This document shows, one piece after another, positions 58,583 to 64,000 of a stretch of DNA of 64,000 bases. Position 1 is the first letter of the stretch. Each line of letters opens with the position of its first letter. Where the stretch lies: positions 2,348,971 to 2,412,970 of the forward strand of contig NW_025064882.1 of assembly GCF_019112545.1 (NCBI RefSeq), given 5' to 3'. Under the pieces are notes generated by a model. The model searched no databases. It saw only the letters and a program-made list of their open reading frames with translations, and was not told where the DNA came from. The position numbers and the translations under genes were made by a program. This stretch comes from Guyanagaster necrorhizus (taxonomy: Eukaryota > Basidiomycota > Agaricomycetes > Agaricales > Physalacriaceae).

Positions 58583-60300
58583 TCAAACCGGATTGCATAG
58601 ACCAAAATCGGCTGTGGTTCCAGAGCCAGAGCCAGAGACGCCAGCGTTTCTAACCATAGTAGAGCCTGAGTCTCGCGGAAGTATCTCAACGGAAATACAT
58701 GAACTGAGGTCGCCTCCAGAACGAATCCTGACATCCAAGAACCGGCGCGAATTGAGAGTGACTTCACTGTCATCTTCTTGTGAGGCCCGAGTAAAGGAAA
58801 ATTGGTACCGTTCTGTTAGCACGCGTTCAATGACTGAAGGAAGATGAACATACAGTACGTTTGTGTGCAGTAGTGCCGGCGGAGTATGCATTTGGTGCCG
58901 ATGCTGTTTCCTGGCGTGACTCCCGCGAGTTGAGACTGCCCATGAGAGAGTCTGTGTAAAGTTTGGAAAGAGGGAAGTTGAAGATGAGGTGACTATTCAA
59001 ACACGATTTGCAAGCAAGGTACACGAAGCAGTTGAATGCTCACATTTCTGTCGGCTGAAGAACACGGGGTCAAGCATAATAGATTACAAGGAGAATGAAC
59101 GTTACGAATGACAAATATGTTACCAAGTCGATTAGCACGCAAACAGACGTGATCGATCCTTTTTGTACGGTGACTGCATAGGTTACCAGACAGGTCAAAG
59201 TAATCAAAGGGTATGCCCATCCCGAATGATCTTATTGATGGGGCCGTCTGAATGCTTAAATCCGGTTTTGTGTCCTCGCTATTCAACATATGCGTTTATG
59301 TCGACGCGCGCGAACAAAGGATGCTTACCTTGTCACGACTGTGAGCGGACGAAACATCAAGATTTTGGAAAATACAGACAGATGGCAAACAAGAAGAAAT
59401 GTGATAACAAGGTCACACAGGCACTCAGACGCTAGCCAGATGATGACAACATCCTATAGTTGCATCGGCTGTTACTCTCGTGAGATGCTGAAACGTGATG
59501 CGATTATCTTTGAATCTCTGAAACTGTACAAACTGAGGAGTGATTCCGCATTCTACAGCAGTGGCCATTCCGCCAGCTATCATACTGAAGTTAGAATAGC
59601 AAATGACGGGAGATGAAACGGCTAACTTACCAGTTCCTAAGAAAAGCGAGAGTCACAACAATACCACATAGACAAATATTGGAAGTCAAGATCAAAATCC
59701 TCCACGCAAAGAAAAGTTGAACGAGACCGGCAATGATGCACTCCATATTTGTAAGCATTGAAAAAGTCGAGACAAGGTGAAGTTCCAAACGTACCGTCAT
59801 CACGGGATCTGGGAACAGAGAAGTTAGAAATTGATAACAAGTTCTCAGCGACAAGTATCGTACCTGTAGAAAATGCTGGAAGATTTCGGATAAATGGCAG
59901 CTCCGAAAAGAGGCCGGATCGTACCGCATGTAGCCTTGGTCAAGTAGGCGGCTTTTGCTGAAGTACGTCGTCGATATCTTATAGGGATTAGAAACATGTA
60001 CCACGTACAGAAATGGATAATATACAAAGTCGAAAAGGGTGTTTACGGTATCGCATAGCAAAAGAAGGACCTTGGTTGAAGTAGTATATTAGCGTCACGA
60101 ATAGCTTGATGACAAGGCTGTCTCTGAGAAAGATAAGAAAACAGGTTAGACTTAAATTTCTGAAGGGCGACTCACTGCTTGTATGCCGCAAAATACAGGC
60201 ACACCTGAGCGATCATAATTCCGTAAAGGACGTTGAACATCAACTTGCCGATAAATATAGGGCCGTGTCTGCCACTCAGTCTATCCAGTGAGTACGGCAT
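58583..60300 (-). CDS. DUF6534-type multi-pass membrane protein
   Basis: An integral membrane protein of a family expanded in Agaricomycetes and of unknown function. The start at 60300 gives MPYSLDRLSGRHGPIFIGKL and the first membrane segment (VLYGIMIAQVCLYF). Later segments include VLLLLCDTVNTLFDFVYYPF, MECIIAGLVQLFFAWRILIL, ICLCGIVVTLAFL, AGGMATAVECG, IWLASECLCDLVITFLLV, TSVCVLIDLVTYLSFV and the family's HLIFNFPLSKLYTDSLMGSL with NSRES. A polar tail ends TTADFGLCNPV with TGA at 58583-58585. The joint between VIKLF and VLLLLCDT needs a 28-nt GT-AG intron (60071-60098), which is very short, or else there is a frame break. The loop exons near 59880-59960 are uncertain. Confidence 0.7.
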
Positions 60301-60598
60301 TCTGTATACGAGAAAATAAAACGCCACGTTACGCGACTTCAGCTGTCCCTAGCATGGTGGTAGATGGAAGTAAAGGACAAGTACGGCCCAAGGACGCGTC
60401 GGTGTTGTTTGCATGTTGCTACGTCACTATTTGGCCCAATCACGGGACAAGACCGCCACCACCGTTGTCCTGTGGTCGCTGTGGTTCTCCCATTCCCACT
60501 ACCGTCTACAACGTCGACTCGACGTTTCGAACACAGTTATTTCATCTAGAGTAAGTCTTCTCTGCTATCTTATCGTCCATTGGTCGACGTCCAACTCG
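60301..60598. promoter_or_regulatory. Divergent promoter, DUF6534 gene and F-box/WD40 gene
   Basis: The 298 bp between two divergent start codons hold both promoters. A plus-strand frame from 60413 runs into the WD40 gene and could instead be an N-terminal extension. Confidence 0.45.
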
Positions 60599-62912
60599 AT
60601 GACCACCCCATCTACGCCGTGGCGAGCATCGGTATACCACCCCAGGCCCTCGTCACCCTCTCCCAGTACCTCCGGGTTCTCCTTCATTGGAGAAGATGAG
60701 GCATCCTGCGATAGCGACCATCATTATTGGGAGTATGGCAGGTCCCCGTATAAGAGCATAGGATCCTTCGGGCGTCGTGCTATCCACTCAACGCCTGCAC
60801 TTACCAGCCACCTTCATTTTTCGTCCTCATCTCCATTCATCTCGAGTTCAGACAATTCGTCATCGAACGGCTCACTCAAGTCCTTGCTTCCGCGTCTGTG
60901 GGACGTTCTCATTGCATCGCCGACGAGGACCATCTTATCTCCTTCCCGGCCCGCTTTGAGCGGCCGTCACCCTAGGTTTGCTTCCTATTCAACAACATCT
61001 TTTGGTCATCTCAAAGTGAAAAGGATGTATCGTGATCAAGACTACTACAATGAGTCTATCAATTTCTTGGACTTGCCGCCGTTAGATGGTGACGAAGGAG
61101 AACTCATCGATGTGGATGACGAGGCCTGCTTCATCGCCGTCGATTATCCCTGGGGAGCCATAAATGCCTGTAGAGCTAGGGTAGTGACTGGAATTGGTGT
61201 GTGTCCTTCCGAAAAATCCAAAGACGGTACTTTCTGATATGCTATGAACATCAGATATTCTCTCACTGCTTCCGCCTGAACTTTCTCTGCAAGTTCTGTC
61301 AATGCTTGCATTGATCCCTTCTCGTCCACCATCATCGGTGTCACTGCAAGATCACTACCCGTCACATGAGGCTGGATTACACGCGATCATCACATGTTTA
61401 GCAGTCTCACAGACGTGGCGGCGCCTCGCCAAGGACAACAGCGTTTGGCGTGCATTCTTCACCTCACGCTGGGGTATTCTGGAATGTCCTGACAAGCTCT
61501 TCGAAGGGACGACCTTACAACACGCCAACTATCGTACACCGAGAACGCGCATGGCGTCGGGTGCCCTCAATTATCGTTATCTGTATCAAGAGCGCCTAGA
61601 ACTTGAACGCCGCTGGGGTGCTGTATCGCACCCGAATCTTCCTAATCACCTACCCTGGCAACCCAAAATCATGAAATTGACCGGTCATAGTGACAGGTGT
61701 GTGATGTTTTGTTGTAGCCTCCATACTTATCTTTAATATCTTTAGCGTCTATTGCCTTGAGTTGTGCCGTACAGCGTCGGGACAACAACATATCATTACC
61801 GGGTCTCGCGACCGCACCATCAAGATGTGGTCGTTAAAGACGGGAAGATGCTTAGGGACATTTGGTGGTAACACCGGCGATGCCGACGGTCACCGAGGGA
61901 GCGTTCTGTGTTTGAAGTTCTTCTGGGAGAATGCAGGTCGGAATGGGGTGCTGTACTCGGGCTCCAGTGACTGTACCGTGTGTGTTTGGGACGTTTGGAC
62001 CATGAAAACAAGTCATTCACCTCATGTTGACGACGCCGATGAAGACATTGAGGTTCAAGCACGTAGTAAGGCTGTGTTGAGAGGTCATGGTGGCGGTGTT
62101 TTGGACTTGAGAGTCGATGGTAACTGGATTGTCAGCTGGTATGTTGGTTTCGCTTTATGTCACACAATCATTGATGCTCTCGCAGCTCAAAGGACACTGT
62201 CATTCGTGTGTGGCACCGTGACACGCTGGAATTGTATCGAACTCTTCGTGGTCATGAGGGTCCTGTTAATGCTGTATGCCTCGAGGGCGGCAAGCTGGTC
62301 AGTGCTAGTGGCGATGGAAAGATGATCTTGTGGGATATAGCAAGAGGAGAACGACTGAGGACCTTGGAGGGACACGACCGTGGATTGGCTTGTATCGAGT
62401 TCAAGGTTGGGCTATATCGCCACTTCGTCTACAATCCCCTGACAGTTTAGTAGGACGATCTCATAATATCTGGGTCCAATGACTGCAAGATCAAGGTTTG
62501 GTCTGCCACAACTGGGGAATGCTTGACCACCTTGGTTGGGCATGATGCTCTTGTCAGAGCTCTGGCCTTTGATCCTCGGAGCAGGAGATTAGTGAGTGCA
62601 AGTTATGATAAGAGCGTGAGAGTGTGGGATGTGGGCACTGGTACGTACCCCGCTTTCGTTGCGACATAACTTATCACGAAGAGCTGGTCCTCCGACAGGC
62701 AAAATGTTGCGAGATTTTAAACATAGTCATACAAGTCATATATTCGATGTCAAGTTTGATGTATCGAGAATCGTTAGGTGTGTTTCCGGTTCGTGTAGGA
62801 ATCGGCTGTTCATTGTGGGTCTAATGCATCTCCGGACAGTACCTCCCATGATCAACGAATTGTTGTTTTGGATTTCTCAGACGGCCTGGATGGTGCCGAG
62901 TTATTTATGTAA
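60599..62912 (+). CDS. F-box/WD40-repeat protein (SCF substrate receptor-like)
   Basis: Resembles Met30/Cdc4-type SCF receptors that choose proteins for ubiquitination. The start ATG at 60599 gives MTTPSTPWRASVYHPRPSSP; the first 150 residues are Ser/Pro-rich and probably disordered. After an acidic stretch (DLPPLDGDEGELIDVDDE) an intron joins to the F-box, DILSLLPPELSLQVLSMLAL, near 61260. WD repeats follow: KIMKLTGHSD, ITGSRDRTIKMWSLKTGR, YSGSSDCTVCVWDVW, LRGHGGGVLDLRVDGNW, SKDTVIRVWHRDTLE, LVSASGDGKMILWDIARGE, ISGSNDCKIKVWSATTGE and LVSASYDKSVRVWDVGTG, with a last partial blade ending TSHDQRIVVLDFSDG. The stop TAA is at 62910-62912. Frames are intact over about nine introns. Confidence 0.88.
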
Positions 62913-63235
62913 GTCTGAAGACAGTTTAAATTATTCATTTTGTACAACAGGTATATCGCTTGTTCTATCGTCATTTTATCTCGGAGCTATTTCGGAAACC
63001 CGCTAACTGTTGTATACCCTGTATATATATCTTGTAACTCATAATAGGAACATAAGCATTTTTCTTTTTGGATCTTACGAGTGGGTTGCTACAGGTTCCA
63101 GCGGACTCTTTTTGGCACGGAGCATTTCTGGGGTACTTGGAGTCTTGTGTTCAATATTGGAGAGCGGAAGATGGAACGCCGTAACGGAGACCACGATCGA
63201 GACTATTAATCCAGGTACAGAGCTACATCAAAGAT
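62913..63235. other. Short intergenic region
   Basis: About 320 bp downstream of the WD40 gene; no coding signal on the plus strand. AT-rich at its start (63000-63060). Confidence 0.35.
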
Positions 63236-63813
63236 TCATACCCCAAACAAACCCATGTATGCCAGGAATTGGGTAACTTGACCTCGTTCATTGGATGGAA
63301 TGTCCTTCAAGCCGAGAGCCTTAGACGCCTCCGCACATTGAGCGCCTAAACAACGATTCAATTCATACAACTCGGGTAACGCGAGTCGAAAGCGCTAACC
63401 AGTTAGAGCAAAAGCCTCCCGTTTTGTAACGGGAAGTGGCCCACCGGCAGCATAGCCTTCTGGGTATGAAAGAGGTGTATCAGGACTGCTCGTTGCATTT
63501 GTCAGGCGCATGGGCTGCAGGGATAGTCTATCATGTCGGGTTGTTCAGCTGACAGAACGAGTATTCAATGGAAGGATGGACTGACGTGAGTTGGATATCA
63601 TCGAGGGAGATAGAGCAGTCGCTGGCTACTTGGATAAGGTGATGCAATCCTACGCTGACTGCCTGCAGCTGGTCGTCAACGTGAGTGTTCTATCAAAGGT
63701 TTAACGTTCAGCATTTAATGGTACGGTCACACGACACTCGCACAAACCATATTTTCATTCAGAGGGTCGGGCTGAGGTTTTTGGGGAATAATTGTCGCGA
63801 TAGTGGTAGCCAT
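63236..63813 (-). CDS. Doubtful short multi-exon gene, unknown
   Basis: The minus strand opens MATTIATIIPQKPQPDPLNE at 63813 and, after an intron with donor GTTTGT, reads VDDQLQAVSVGLHHLIQVAS followed by DCSISLDDIQL (around 63690-63590). A further protein-like stretch, EGYAAGGPLPVTKREAFAL (63450-63400), then LPELYELNRCLGAQCAEASK and ALGLKDIPSNERGQVTQFLA, ends at TGA 63236-63238. I could not make the last two joints agree in phase, so the model is incomplete. No family recognised. Confidence 0.33.
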
Positions 63814-64000
63814 TGAAGGTACAGGGTAAACAAAGCGATTAGAGGGAAGATAGAGGGTATTTGAATGATATTAAAGAACAGAAATAGGGGCTGTGTGAAT
63901 TCGTGTGGGGTGCGACTGGGGCCGGTCCGTATCTTTCCTTCTTCACGTCACGATTGCCACGACTTGGTCCCCAGTTTTCTGTTCCAGAGGCATTTCATCC
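63814..64000. other. Window end, upstream of the short minus-strand gene
   Basis: Presumed promoter of the gene starting at 63813. Nothing recognised. Confidence 0.3.

Noticed and set aside
63375..63440. tRNA-like stretch (GTTAGAGC-like word followed by a hairpin CCCG...CGGG)
   Set aside because: The hairpin loop does not have seven bases with a proper anticodon stem, there is no T-arm consensus or acceptor pairing, and the minus strand reads as protein-like sequence here.

Overview
The window is nuclear DNA from a filamentous basidiomycete, most likely a mushroom-forming Agaricomycete. The genes are intron-dense, with introns of about 50 nt, GT-AG ends and CTRAY-type branch sites. The terpene synthase, DUF6534 membrane protein and PP2C relatives are types I know from Agaricomycetes. 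I cannot name the species. All gene models come from reading frames and splice logic by eye, without searches or transcripts.

Region 1 (1 to about 26.4 kb) looks like a secondary-metabolite gene cluster. In order it holds a sesquiterpene synthase of the delta-6-protoilludene type (minus, cut by the left edge), a cytochrome P450 (plus), a secreted GMC oxidoreductase (minus), an SDR (minus), an O-methyltransferase (plus), a non-reducing polyketide synthase (minus, SAT-KS-AT-PT-ACP-ACP-ACP-TE), a second copy of the SDR (plus) and a third, more distant SDR (plus). A protoilludene-type synthase beside an NR-PKS plus P450, GMC, SDR and OMT is the toolkit known from Armillaria melleolides, in which a sesquiterpene alcohol is esterified with orsellinic acid. 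The inferred product class is therefore a sesquiterpene aryl ester. The PKS is unusual because the central of its three carrier domains has lost the serine that carries the cofactor.

Region 2 (26.6 to 38 kb) holds an epimerase-like reductase, a small protease-like remnant, an F-box gene with apparent frame breaks, a doubtful small membrane protein and a Zn2Cys6 transcription factor that could regulate the cluster. Region 3 (38 to 45.1 kb) holds a cyclophilin-40, then three decayed genes in a row: a PP2C phosphatase, an SDR split by an inversion and an F-box fragment. A small RNA-binding-type protein follows.

Region 4 (47.6 to 64 kb) holds a PP2C-fold protein in which every metal-binding motif is altered, a recyclin-1-like F-box/exocyst protein ending in a possible CaaX box, an orphan protein, mitochondrial HMG-CoA lyase with an apparent 6-nt microexon, a fifth SDR with one frame break, a DUF6534 membrane protein, an F-box/WD40 protein and a doubtful short gene near the right edge. 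These are mostly housekeeping or lineage-typical genes with no evident link to the cluster, apart from the repeated SDR family. No tRNA, rRNA, CRISPR or intact transposon was recognised.
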